A stretch of DNA of 64,000 bases, taken from assembly GCF_030272615.1 (NCBI RefSeq), contig NC_081413.1, positions 604,066,709-604,130,708 on the forward strand, read 5' to 3'. The notes beneath the pieces were generated by a model. That model was not told the origin of the DNA. It was given only the letters and a program-made list of their open reading frames with translations, and searched no databases. Both the position numbers and the translations under genes were made by a program. Origin of the DNA: Cryptomeria japonica. Taxonomy: Eukaryota > Streptophyta > Pinopsida > Cupressales > Cupressaceae. The first letter of the stretch is position 1, and every line of letters begins with the position of its first letter. This document shows, piece by piece, positions 10,231 through 21,382 of the stretch.

Positions 10231-10434
10231 ACCCCCACTTTTTCACTTTCTAGGTTAGTTGTCTTAGCTTAGTTGTTTGTTGTCAAGTCTTTGTTGTTAA
10301 CCTTTTGTTTGTAGTTGCTCAGGAGCTGGCCAAGTATTTCTCTTTGAAATAATGTGAGGTTTAACATTCCCTTTGCCCATCCAAGGCATAATAACTTTCA
10401 GTTCTGTCCATCCTGTCAGTGGGTGCCCAAACCC

Positions 10435-11235
10435 AATCACTCCCATTTCCATTTCCTCCCATTTCCACCTCCCATAACACTCTTCAATTCCATTTACCAT
10501 ACCTTCTAACTCACGTACCTTCCTATCCTCTACCCTTTATCCACCTTTCATACCTCATGCCTTAACCTCCTTCACATCTTAACTTAAACCTACCCTTCCA
10601 TCTTACACCCTCACCTCCCTCCACTAACATCCTTTCCACCTTACCCCTACCCCTATTCTATCCTAGCATCTCCCTTACCCTCATACCTTATATCTCACAC
10701 TCCCCTCCATAATACCTACCACTTTACCCCTTTATTCCCCTAAAATCACCTATTCTAACCCACATCCCCTAAGTCTTACTTCCTTTATTTCCCTAAGCTT
10801 ACCTCTACCACGCACCTATTAACCTACCCTTTCTGTCTTATCACCTACCCCCATCCTAGCCTACCCATATCCTATCCCTATCATAAACTACCACCCTACC
10901 CACTTACCCTTTTTCCTTTCCCCTTATAACTCCCATTATAACCTACATCCCCTTTACCCTTTCATTACCCCCTTATACCTCCCACTCCACTTTATTCCCC
11001 AATATATCCTAACTACAACCCCTTCTATCTCCCACATCCTAAACCTCTTTACTCCACCACGTAAATCCTTCTTCCATCATTTATATCCCTTATGTCCCCC
11101 TTTCACCACACATCCCATTCCCTCCTCTTTCTCCATGTAGAAGATACCCTTAACATTTCCTACCACTCCCCACTCATATTTCTCTCCACTGTATCATATC
11201 TTCCTTCTGGGCAAGAGCACCTAGCACAAGATGGC
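10435..11235. repeat. ~800-bp pyrimidine-rich strand-asymmetric tract
   Basis: The plus strand is nearly all C and T with scattered A: short degenerate units such as ccttaccc, acctccc, ctatcct. Guanines are almost absent for hundreds of bases. It is not a telomere array, since units vary and no regular 7-mer recurs. It has no coding frame of note. Present in copy B at 41030-41830 with few changes. Such a tract could form triplex or hinder polymerases; that is inference. Confidence 0.8.
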
Positions 11236-14033
11236 CACCATGAAGACAATTTAGTAATAGGTCAAGTTTTTTGAGTTTGGTTATGAATAAGGTCTTAGAA
11301 GACCATATTTCATGTAATAAATTTCATTAATACCATTAGATGGTGTATTGAGTCCTAGTGGGGGTCATGATGATCAATATTGTCAAAATTGTCACTATGT
11401 TGCAAATATGTCTGAATGGGTCAAATGTGATGTTTAATGATATTTAAAGGTCTTATAGAAATATTTTCACATATTTATATCATTTTTTATTCAAAGTGGT
11501 CTTGGTTTGAGTCTAGGAACAATTTTTGACAAAGTTGCTAATATTTTCAACATTGTTAAAGCAATGTTTTGTGCATTTTATGAGCAATTAGGTGTTAGTA
11601 TGTTGAGACAAGTTTAAAAGGTTGTTCTAAAAATTGAGGGAGGATTTTTATTTGTTTAATAAGTCACTGTCCACTACCAAGGATCGGTTGAGCATTGTAA
11701 CTAAGCACAATTAATGAATATCTCAGTTTTATCCTGTAATTTCTGAGTTCTTTAACATTGCAAACTGCTATAATGGAGTTTGGAATTCCTTAGCATGTTA
11801 TTTTTATTAAAAAATCTATTTAATGTGTTATAGGGGTCAATCCTCTTCAATATCCCTTTGGTTTCATCTTGTTTTGTTCTGTATTGCAAAAGTTATAGCC
11901 AACTTGGTGAAAATTGTCAAAAACCTACTCTAGGGTAACCCGAGGAAAACTAAAATGCATTAGGGGTCATTTCCATGTTGATAAATCCATGTAATGGCTT
12001 GGGATGAACCATAAAATCATGTATTTTGTTTTCTTAATCATTTTAGGGTCTCATGAGCATTTTGGTATGTGGAAATATGTGGAAGGTGTTGATTTTTGTG
12101 TCTTAATCTGAGAACACAGTGTATGCATGGAGTTTGAATGGTGTAATTGACTCAAAGGTCCTTGAATGGTCTTGTTAAGGGATTGGGGAATTTTTGAGGG
12201 AGTTATAAACATAATCCAATTGTTTAGTGACCAAAAAATCCCATCAATCCGTGAGCGTGTATGACTGTCCTAAACCTTGCATTGACTATCACAATTTGAC
12301 AATGAGTTGAGTTAGTCCATTAGCGAATTTGGGAAGTAGTTCAGTATTGAGTTTGGTTTTGGTGGAAGGTTTAAGGAGGTACACTATCATCATAATTAAT
12401 GTTAGATATTTTTGTGAAGAAGAATGGCCATGACAGGAGGGACTGTCCTAAGTCCTTGAGACTGTCACCAAAAGTGAGTGTTGCAACAATGAATCTTCCT
12501 TTGAACTTTGGGTGGTTGGGAGGGTAAAGATCCATGGTGGTATATGTTGAATGGTACTTGTAAGAGTGTCCAAAAGTACATTATTTTTTGTCTATCTAAT
12601 ATATTTTGTGAGTTGAGCACCAAGGGTTTAGAAAACCCAATTGAAGGAGGATTTGTGTGAATAAGGGTTGAGGGTGTTGGTGGTGATTGAATGTTGGAGA
12701 GTTGGATTGTGACTTAGACATGTTTATTTTCCCTATTTGAGTGTGATTCAATGGTTGGGTGAGGGTTGGTGAGTATGGGTGTGTTTTGGGGTAATGAATC
12801 CTTTTGAGTAACTTGTGGCCTTGTGAGGGGTCTTGTGAGTCAGTGAAGGGTTGACACCTAATTGAATAGGTGAGTTGGGAGAAATATCACCATGCCTTTT
12901 TTCTATCAATCCATTAAAACTTCCACCCAAACATTCAATCTTGTCAAAGTTTGAAAATAAATTTCCTTGTTGTCCTTACTATCTTGCATCAACTTTCATA
13001 TCACTAGGTAGTCTTTTGCTTAGAACTATCATCTTTCATGGGAGGATACCATCTCAGCCCCTTGAGTTAAGTTAGCTTAGCTTTAAGTTTTATCATTTCC
13101 TAGGAAGCAATAGCTCCCAAGGTAACAATGATACAAGATAAGAAAGTGTTCATGTGGCCAATTTGTTCAAGGGGAAAATATCACTAATCAAGTTGAAATG
13201 TCGATTTCTAAATTTGACTAAGCCAAAAGGTTAAAATAAATTGCAAAAAATAGAACAAGGATATGAGAAAATGAATCATCAGTATTACCTAAACCCACAT
13301 TATCAACAAAATCTAGAAATAACCTTGTATGTAAATAATTTATCATGCCAAAATTGCCAATTCTAACATGAAAATGAGACCAAGGAAAGCTCTAGAACAA
13401 CTAGTACTATTCATTCACATGTTCATTATTAACCTCAATCACCACAAAAGATGAACAAATTGATTATAACAAAGAAGATGTTTCATAAATGTAAATATTA
13501 ATTCAGGACTAAAAAAAATGAAAGAAATAGAAGAATACCAAGAAATCAAAAAAGACTACCAATACCATTGCAAACTATGAACTTCATTTCCATTAATTCT
13601 TCATAATATACCAACAAAGCATAACTATTCAATCTACAGCCTCTTGATAAATGTCTTTTGAAAGAAAACAAACTAAGTAGTGTTACTAAAATTGGACCTT
13701 AAATAATCAATTCTTAGACCCTCAAAATGAATTTTGAAATTAAATTTATAGGGAAACTTTTTCCTCAAAATTAGAGATTAAAATCCACCCAAAACCTTAT
13801 CAAACTAAGAGTTACAATCAAGACATAGCCTATAACTGAATTAAGAACTATAATTTGACTCATGGAAATGTAATATAAGTCAGAAGGAACTTAAAATATG
13901 GAGTCAAAGAAGCATGGAGAACAAGAAAAAGAGGATCTATCTAGGCCCCCACCCCTAAGATGACTCCTCCAAAATTTTAAACTTAGATGCACAAGCAACA
14001 AGATGAAGAACAAATGCCAAACTAGGTTGTAAC
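11236..14033. other. Long spacer, nothing coding recognised
   Basis: Low-complexity-free, AT-rich sequence shared almost base for base with copy B (41831-44637). Short open frames here have no recognisable motifs and are not conserved beyond the DNA identity. It could be the body of an old LTR beginning near 10197, but no end was found. Confidence 0.5.
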
Positions 14034-15449
14034 TATTGGCATTTGCATGAAGATTGCATTAATGATATATTATGTTGTCATTTATGTCAATTAACTAGTA
14101 TTGATATTACTGATATTATTTCTATTGTCTTGTAACTGGTAGGAAGAGCTTTGTGGAAGATATTGAAACTAGTATGTAAGTTTGTGAGTTGAACCGGTAA
14201 CTGGTAATAGGTTAAAAATTTGAAAGGGTATAAGAAGTTTAAGCCATACCAGTTGATGAACCCTAATAGATGAAATGTTGTTGAATTGGTTATGTTGATG
14301 AGCGGTAATGTTGAAGACACGAGTGATCATTGTATGAAGATAAGTTCAAAATTGTTTTGACACATTTTTGTCTAGGGAATGTTCAAAGTGTATTTTATCT
14401 AATGTAAAGTGTGTGATGAGTTACTGAGTCCGAGGAAGTGGTGGTCAAGGAGCGGTTGGAGTTTTATTGATTAATGTGTACAGATTGTTATGTAAATCCA
14501 ATGGTCATACTTGAACTGATTTGTTTGTAACCTCTATGAGAGAATTAGGTTTATGTTGTGTCACCAACCCAATTGATTTGTTATAAGGTCAATGAAGCTA
14601 TTTTGTAACAAGTGTTGGCATAAATTAGTTGACTTTGTGGTTTCGAAACCGAAGAATGATTCTACTGTTTGAGTAAAGATAGATGGAAACTTAAAAAGGA
14701 TTTGATCAAGCAAGTATAGTGCTATTCAGATAGAACAAGCAAAACCTTGTTGTTTTCTAACAATTATAGCAGAACTGAAATCCCCTAACCAGGTAAGCTC
14801 TAACAAGCTTGGTTACTTCTTAAATCCTCTAACAAGGTGATCCATTAGCTTGGATTCTCAAATCCTCTATCGAGGTTACTCCTAATAGGGTACTTGCTTC
14901 TAACAAGGGATTTGTAGTCAATCCCTTAACCGGGTGATTCTGAATAGGATCAGATCTTAACATGACTTTTGTAAAAGCTTTAACAGGCTTGGCTACTAAC
15001 AGGGCAAACTTCAGAAGAGTTCAGATAGTTATCTTGTGAGTCTCATCTCACCGTGATTTTTACCTAATTTCTGTTTCCATGTCAAAAATATTTGTGTCAT
15101 GTGGTGAATGAGTTTGTGGTTATGATCTTATGGTTGATTTGATTAACTACTTAATTATTTTGATAATGCATGATAACCGAAAACATTGAGGAATGAAGTT
15201 AGTTGACATATGATAAAACATTTGGATGTTTACAAATTTAATGTTGTTTACTATTTAGTTGGTATAACAGTTAAACTGGTTGATATTGATTTTTCTTATG
15301 AAGATTATATCTTGGCAGAGAAATTTTATTGATAAGTTTACTTTGTGTGATTAAGATTGAGATTGGGAAGTTTGTATCAGTTTTTCAATTTACTGATTCA
15401 CCCCCCTCTTAGTAATTTACCAGATACTTATTCTTTCATCATACCATCA
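14034..15449 (+). repeat. 5' LTR of copia element 1, copy A
   Basis: 1416 bp. It starts tattggcatttg (the family start is TGTTGG; the G is now A) and ends ccatca. It carries a cluster of short ctaac/ggtta-type repeats at about 14775-15010. The matching 3' LTR is 19996-21382. Confidence 0.92.
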
Positions 15450-15451
15450 AT

Positions 15452-15463
15452 TGGTATTAGAGC
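15452..15463 (+). other. Primer binding site (initiator tRNA-Met type), mutated
   Basis: tggtattagagc two bases after the LTR. The usual plant copia site, complementary to initiator methionine tRNA, is tggtatcagagc, which copy B keeps at 46057-46068. Copy A has a C-to-T change. Confidence 0.9.
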
Positions 15464-15520
15464 AGTCTGAGGTCCTCTAAGATCTAAGCCTAACAGCTTG
15501 AGGTAAAGATCTTGCAGATC

Positions 15521-18500
15521 ATGATGAAGAAGGAAGGTCTAAAGTTTAACAAAGAGAACTATAGGATATGGAGCGACAGAATGAAATTTACATCAAGAGT
15601 CTAGGAAGTTAGTATTTGGAACAAGTCAATACTAAATATGTTGCATCCATTGGGATTTTTCCTAATGATCAGAAGAAAGAACAACAAGAAAATCATCAAG
15701 CATTAGATGCCATTATTAGTTCCCTATATGATGCAGAATATGTTGATGTTCATGGTCTAGAAATTGCACATGAGGTATGGAAAAAACTTGAAGAGATTTA
15801 TAACGGTGATGAACATGTTAAGATTGCTAAAGAGGAGAGTCTGAGAGGAAAGTTTGATGACATATGGATGACCGAAGGTGAGAATATCCAGTAGTATGGT
15901 CAAAGGATAAAAGAGATAGTCGGTGAAATTAAGAGTGTTGGAGGGAAAGTGGAAGATGCCACAGTGATAAGTAAGGTACTGAGAGCCCTACTATCAGTCT
16001 ACGCTATCTGAGTTGCAGCTATTCAGTAGCTGAAGTCTATAGATAAAACTAAGGTAACTCTTGACTCCATCATTGGAAAACTTATTGCTTTTGAATTAAA
16101 CGGTTATTATGGTAGAGTACAAAAATCAAAGTTTGCATTTAGAGCTTTTGTCTCTAACCCATCTGTGAGAAAAAGTAGAGATACTAGTCATGGTAATGAA
16201 TCTAGATCCAGTAGAGATGCTATGATGAAGACAGTTTAGTGGAGATTGAAGCGTTGTTGGCAAAACGACTACCTAGAGGCACTGACCAATACAAAGGTAA
16301 ATTACCTTTAAAATGTTTTACATGCAACAAGATTGGCCACATAGCTGCTAGTTGTCCTAATGGTGAAAATGAACACAAGAGAGAGAAATTCAAGAAGTAT
16401 AAGGGTAAAGGAAAGAGAGATTGTTTTATTGCCATTGATAGTGGTATCATTGATGAAGAGTCAGATGGTGACGCTAGTGAAGATATTGTGTTTGTAGTTA
16501 TTAAGGAAGAGATATCAGACCAGAAGGCATTAGTGTCCAGGATGGATAATCCTAATGATTGGATCATTGACAGTGATGTTCACGTCATATGACCATTGAT
16601 CGAAGCAAATTTATTTCCTTGAAGGAATTTGATGGTGGTGTTGTAAGATTTGGCAATGACTCACCATGCATGGTTAAAGGTAAGGGAGTTATTTCTCTTA
16701 ATGAGAAGAGCAGTGCTGATGATTTCTACTGTCTTGAAGGTCTAAAGCACAATCTTTTGAGTGTGGCACAACTTAATGACTGAGGATACCCACTAGAGTT
16801 CAAAAATGGTATCTGCAAAACCTTCAACAACAAAGGTGAATTGGTTGCTACCAGGAAACAAACTAAAAGTAACCTGTTTCACCTTAATCCTAAAGTTAGC
16901 AACTATTTGATTGCAAAAATAGATGATAGTTGGCTTTGGCATAGGAGATTTTTTCATATAAACTTTGACAACATTGTTAAGGTGAGTAAGTCCAAGACAA
17001 TGAGATATTTGCCTCAGTTAGACAAACCGGTTGATGCTCTTTGCAAAGAATGTCAGTTAGGAAAGATGACTTCTTCAACTTTCAAGAGCAAATCCTTCTC
17101 AGTGGAACATTTGTTAGATTTGGTTCATACAGATCTTTGTGGACCAATAAGAACAAAAAGAATTCAAGGAGATGGATATTTCATGATCCTCATTGATGAT
17201 TGTCAAGGATGATGTGGGTCACATTCTTCAAGGATAAGACTGAAACTTTTGTTCAATTCAAGGCATTTAGGGCCTTAGCTAAGAAAGAGAGTGGAAAGAA
17301 GATAAAATGTCTTAGAACAGATCAAGACGGTGAATTTACTTCTGAGGAATTCACTAGGTACTGTGATGAGAATAGAATCAAATGACAACTTTCTGCACCA
17401 AGGACACCACAATAGAATGGTATCGTAGAGAGTTACAACTGGTCAATGGTTGAAGCTGCTAGGAAAATGTTGATATAAGGAGGTGTAGTGAAAACATTTT
17501 GGAGAGAAGTTGTCAGTACAACTGTCTACACTCTGAACCGAGTTCGGGTGAAAAGAGGTAAGGACAAGACCCCTTATGAATATTGGTATGGAAGATCACC
17601 TGATGTTAGCTATTTTAAGATATTTGGAAGAAAATGTTTTATTAAGAGAGGTGAATACATTAGAAAATTTGAAGCTAAGAGTGATGAAGGCATATTTCTT
17701 GGTTATTTCACCAAGAGTAAGGCCTACAAGTATTTTAACAACCGGACATAGAGAATTATTGAGAGTGTTGATGTTTGAGTGGATGAATGTCCTGAAATTT
17801 CAAAGGAAATTAGTTTGGAGAAGAATGATGAAGATCCTTGCATTTTGTTTTTAGAACCAGAAACTATGAAATCTGAAACCGGTAAAGAAAATTATGATGC
17901 ACTTGTTCAACCAGAATAGATAAATCTTGAAGATGATAATAATGATGAAGCTAAACCTGAAGATAATAATCATGTTATTCCTAGATATGTGAGACTAAAT
18001 CATAGTCCTGAATAAATTATTGGCGATAAGGATGTTGGAGTACTAACAAGAAGGAGAATAAGAGAGAACTCTTGCATGATCTCTACCATTGAACCAAGAA
18101 CTGCTAAGGAGGCATTTGGTGATGATCATTAGGTTAAAGCTATGGAGGAGGAATTGGATCAAATTAAGAAAGAAAACACTTGAACCCTTGTACCCCAACT
18201 GGTAAATAAGAATGTTATAGGTACTAAATGGGTATTTAGAAACAAGTTGAATGAAGATGGTGTTTTAGTTTGCAACAAGGCTAGGTTGGTTTGCAAGAGC
18301 TATGCACAAGAAGAAGGAGAAGATGTGAAACTTTTCCACCAGTAGCAAGATTAGAAGGTGTCAAAAGTTTACTTAAATTTGCAGCTCATGAGAAGTTCAA
18401 GGTATACCAGATGGATGTTATTTTTGCATTTTTGAATGGGATATTGGAAGAAGTATACATAGAGCAACCAGATGGTTATGAATTGACTGATGAGAAAGAC

Positions 18501-19671
18501 ATGGTATGCAGATTGTATAAGGCTTTATATGGATTAAAGTAGGCACCTAGAGCATGGTATGCAGATTGTATAAGGATTTATATGGATTAAAGTAGGCATC
18601 CAGAGCATGGTATGAAAGACTTCATACACATATGATGAAGATAGGTTTTCTGAGAACCAATGATGATAGTAACATATATCTTAAGTCTGAAGGAGATGAA
18701 ATACTATTCAATGAAGTATTTGTTGATGATATCATATTTGGAGGTAATGATGTCATGAACAACAAGTTTGCAGATGAAATGAAAAATGAGTTTGAAATGT
18801 CTTTAGTAGGGGAAATAAAAAATTTCATAGGCTTGTAGATACAACAAATGAAGAATGGTATTTTTATTACACAATCTAAGTATGTGAAAGGGGTTTTGAA
18901 GACATTTGGCATGAGTGATTATAAACCAGTTGGGACACCAATGGTTACAGGTTGTAAATTATCTAAGGAAGATGAATCTAAGTCTGTTGATGAGAAGGAA
19001 TACAGGTCAATGATTGGCAAATTGCACTATGTTGTTCACAGCAGACCGGATATTACCAATGCGGTTGGCATAGTTTCTAGATTCTAGAAGAATCCTAAGG
19101 AAACACACCTAATAGAAACAAAAAGAATATTTAGATATCTGAAAGGTACTATTGACTATGGATTACGGTATCCATATGGAGGAAATTTTGATTTGAAGGT
19201 GTACATAGATGCTGATTAGGCTGGAAATGTTGATGACCGAAAAGGCACTACTGGTGGAGCATTCTTTCTTGGAGGAGGACTTGTTTCATGAAGTAGTAAG
19301 AAGCAGAGTTGCACTTCACAATCTACTGCTAAAGCTGAGTATGTTGCAGCTTATAGGAATTGTGTACAGGATATTTGTCGATGAGGCACATATTGGAAGG
19401 TTTTAAGATGAAGATTTCAGAACCCATAAAGATTTTATGTGATAATACAAGTGCCATAATATTTCAAAGAAACCTATTTTGTACACACGAACCAAGCACA
19501 TTGAATTGAAGTATCATTTCTTCAGAGAAAAAGTGCAAAGAAAAGATGTTATCATAGAGCATGTTTCTACCAAGGAGAAGCTTTCATATATTTTTACCAA
19601 ACCTACCTAAGACTGCATTTGAGTATCTTAGAAGTCAACTAGGGTTTGTACCCCTTCATGAGCTTAGCTGA
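15521..19671 (+). pseudogene. Copia gag-pol pseudogene, element 1 copy A
   Basis: Starts at ATG 15521 (MMKKEGLKFNKENYRIWSDR). Gag is followed by a CCHC zinc knuckle, CFTCNKIGHIAASC (16314-16355). The protease motif is DSD instead of DSG near 16570. A pre-integrase H..H/C..C zinc region ends in CKECQLGKMTSSTF, then the integrase has DLVHTDLCGP, LRTDQDGEF and NGIVES (the D,D,E residues). Reverse transcriptase has QMDVIFAFLNG, YGLK-stop-APRAW and FVDDIIFGG; RNase H has YIDAD and the STAKAEY region, ending in SQLGFVPLHELS before TGA 19669. Stops include TAG for CAG at 15895 and 18541 and a TGA for CGA near 16010. Element 2 shows that several of these positions were Gln or Arg. Confidence 0.92.
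18500..18605 (+). repeat. 53-bp tandem duplication inside reverse transcriptase, copy A
   Basis: Units start at 18500 and 18553 (catggtatgcagattg), and the normal sequence resumes at 18606. 53 is not a multiple of 3, so it shifts frame right after YGLK. Both units carry the TAG that replaces the Gln codon, so the stop arose before the duplication. Also in copy B at 49099-49204. Confidence 0.93.
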
Positions 19672-19995
19672 GCATGATGTTGATTGCATCAGTCCCTGAA
19701 CCACTTGCATAATTTTACAAAAGGATTTATGTACTATTCCACAGGGGGAGTATTATGTTGCAGATTATTGTTGTTGTACAGTGAAATTTGTAACTACATG
19801 ATTTACTTTCAATTTGGCATTGTTGTCAAAGGGGGAGAAGTATTATGTGATTATGAGGAAGATAACCAGTAACAAGATAAAGACAGGGAGACCATTGTGA
19901 ATACTTGGTAATGTAAACTAGGATTCCTATTCACAATCACAACAATAATCTTAGGCATTGATATTTGTATTGCCATCAATGCCAAAGGGGGAGAT
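19672..19995 (+). promoter_or_regulatory. 3' untranslated part with polypurine tract, element 1 copy A
   Basis: The tract gccaaagggggagatt lies directly before the 3' LTR and would prime plus-strand synthesis. Two similar aggggga runs occur at about 19743 and 19828, so there are three purine-tract-like sites in 250 bp. Confidence 0.8.
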
Positions 19996-21382
19996 TGTTG
20001 GCATTTGCATGAAGATTGCATTAATGATATGTTATGTTGTCATTGATGTCAATTAACTAGTATTGATATTGCGGATATTATTTTAATTGTCTTGTAACCG
20101 ATAGGAAGAGCTTTGTGGAAGATATTGAAACTAATATGTAAGTTTGGGAGTTGAACCAGTAATTGGTAATTGGTTAAAAAGTTGAAAGGGTATAAGAAGT
20201 TTAAACCCTACCAGTTGTTGAACCCTAACAAATGAAAAATCGTTGAATTGGTTATGTTGATGAGCGGTAATGATGAAGACACATGTGATCATTGTATGAA
20301 GATAAGTTCAAAATTTTTTTGACGCATTTTTGTCTAGGGAATGAGAAAAGTGTATTGCATCTAATGTAAAGTCTGTGATGAGTTACTGAGTCCGAGGAAG
20401 CAATGATCAAGGAGCGGATGGAGTTTTAATGATTAATGTGTATAAATTGCTATGTAAATCCAATGGTCATACTTGAACCAATTTGTTTGTAATCTCTATG
20501 AGAGAATTAGGTTTTTGTTGTGTTACTGACCTATTTGATTTTTTATAAGGTCGATGAAGTTGTTTCGTAAAAAGTGTTGGCAGAAATCAGTTGAGTGTGT
20601 GGTTGTTGAACCAGAGAATGAATCTACAATTTGAGTATAGGCAGATGGAAACTTAAAAAGGATCTGATCAAGCAAGTATAGTGCTATGCAGACAAATCAA
20701 GCAAAACCTTATTGTTTTCTAATAATTACAATAGAACTGAAATCCCCTAACCAGGTAAGCTCTAACAAGCTTGGTTACTTCTTAAATCCTTTAACAAGGT
20801 GATCCATTAGCTTGGATTCTCAAATCCTCTACTGAGGTTACTCCTAACAGGGTACTTTCTTCTAACAAGGCATTTGTAGCCAATCCCTTAACTGGGTGAT
20901 TCTTAACAAGACTTTTGTAAAAGCTTTAACAAGCTTGGCTCCGAACAGGGTGAACTTTAAAAGAGTTCAGATAATTATCTTGTGAGTCTCATCTCACCAT
21001 GATTTTTACCTAATTTGGGTTTCCACATCAAAAAATAGTTGTGTCATGTGGTGAATGTTTTTCTGGTTGATTTGATTAACTACTTAATTATCCTTATAAT
21101 GCATGATAACCAGAAACATTGAGGAATGAAGTCAGTTGACATATGATAAAGCATTTGGATGTTTACAAGTTTAATGGTGTTTACTGTTAAGTTGGTATAG
21201 CAGTTAAACCGATTGATATTGAATTTTCTTATGAAGATTTTATCTTGACAGAGAAATTTTATTGATAAGTTTACTTTGTGTGATTGAGATTGAGATTGGG
21301 AATTTTGTATCAGTTTTTCAATTTACTGATTCACCCCCCTCTCAGTAATCTACCAAATACTTATTCTTTCATCACACCATCA
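19996..21382 (+). repeat. 3' LTR of copia element 1, copy A
   Basis: 1387 bp, TGTTGG...CCATCA, followed by ataac. It keeps the canonical TG start that the 5' LTR has lost. The repeat cluster is at about 20738-20955. Confidence 0.92.

Larger units (their letters stand above)
14034..21382 (+). mobile_element. Full-length degenerate Ty1/copia element 1, copy A
   Basis: 5' LTR, primer site, gag-pol in Ty1/copia order (gag, protease, integrase, reverse transcriptase, RNase H), purine tract and 3' LTR are all present over 7.35 kb. Flanks are gtaac before and ataac after, an imperfect 5-bp target duplication. The two LTRs differ by roughly 8-10% by eye over the first 280 bases, much more than copy A differs from copy B, so insertion long predates the 32-kb duplication. 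More than ten stops and several frameshifts make it non-autonomous. Confidence 0.93.

Noticed and set aside
10435-11235. Possible degenerate telomere-like (ccctaaa) array
   Set aside because: No regular seven-base unit; ccct occurs in many different contexts and the period is irregular.
14775-15010. CRISPR-like or satellite array
   Set aside because: Units are short, diverged and unevenly spaced, and they sit inside an LTR of a plant retrotransposon.
15452-15463. tRNA gene at the primer binding sites
   Set aside because: Only 12 bases complementary to the tRNA 3' end are present; no cloverleaf could be drawn around any of the sites.
16220-16567. Minus-strand frame of 115 codons opposite the copia zinc knuckle
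   Set aside because: It is the antisense shadow of the gag frame, with Ser/Leu-rich text and no motif.
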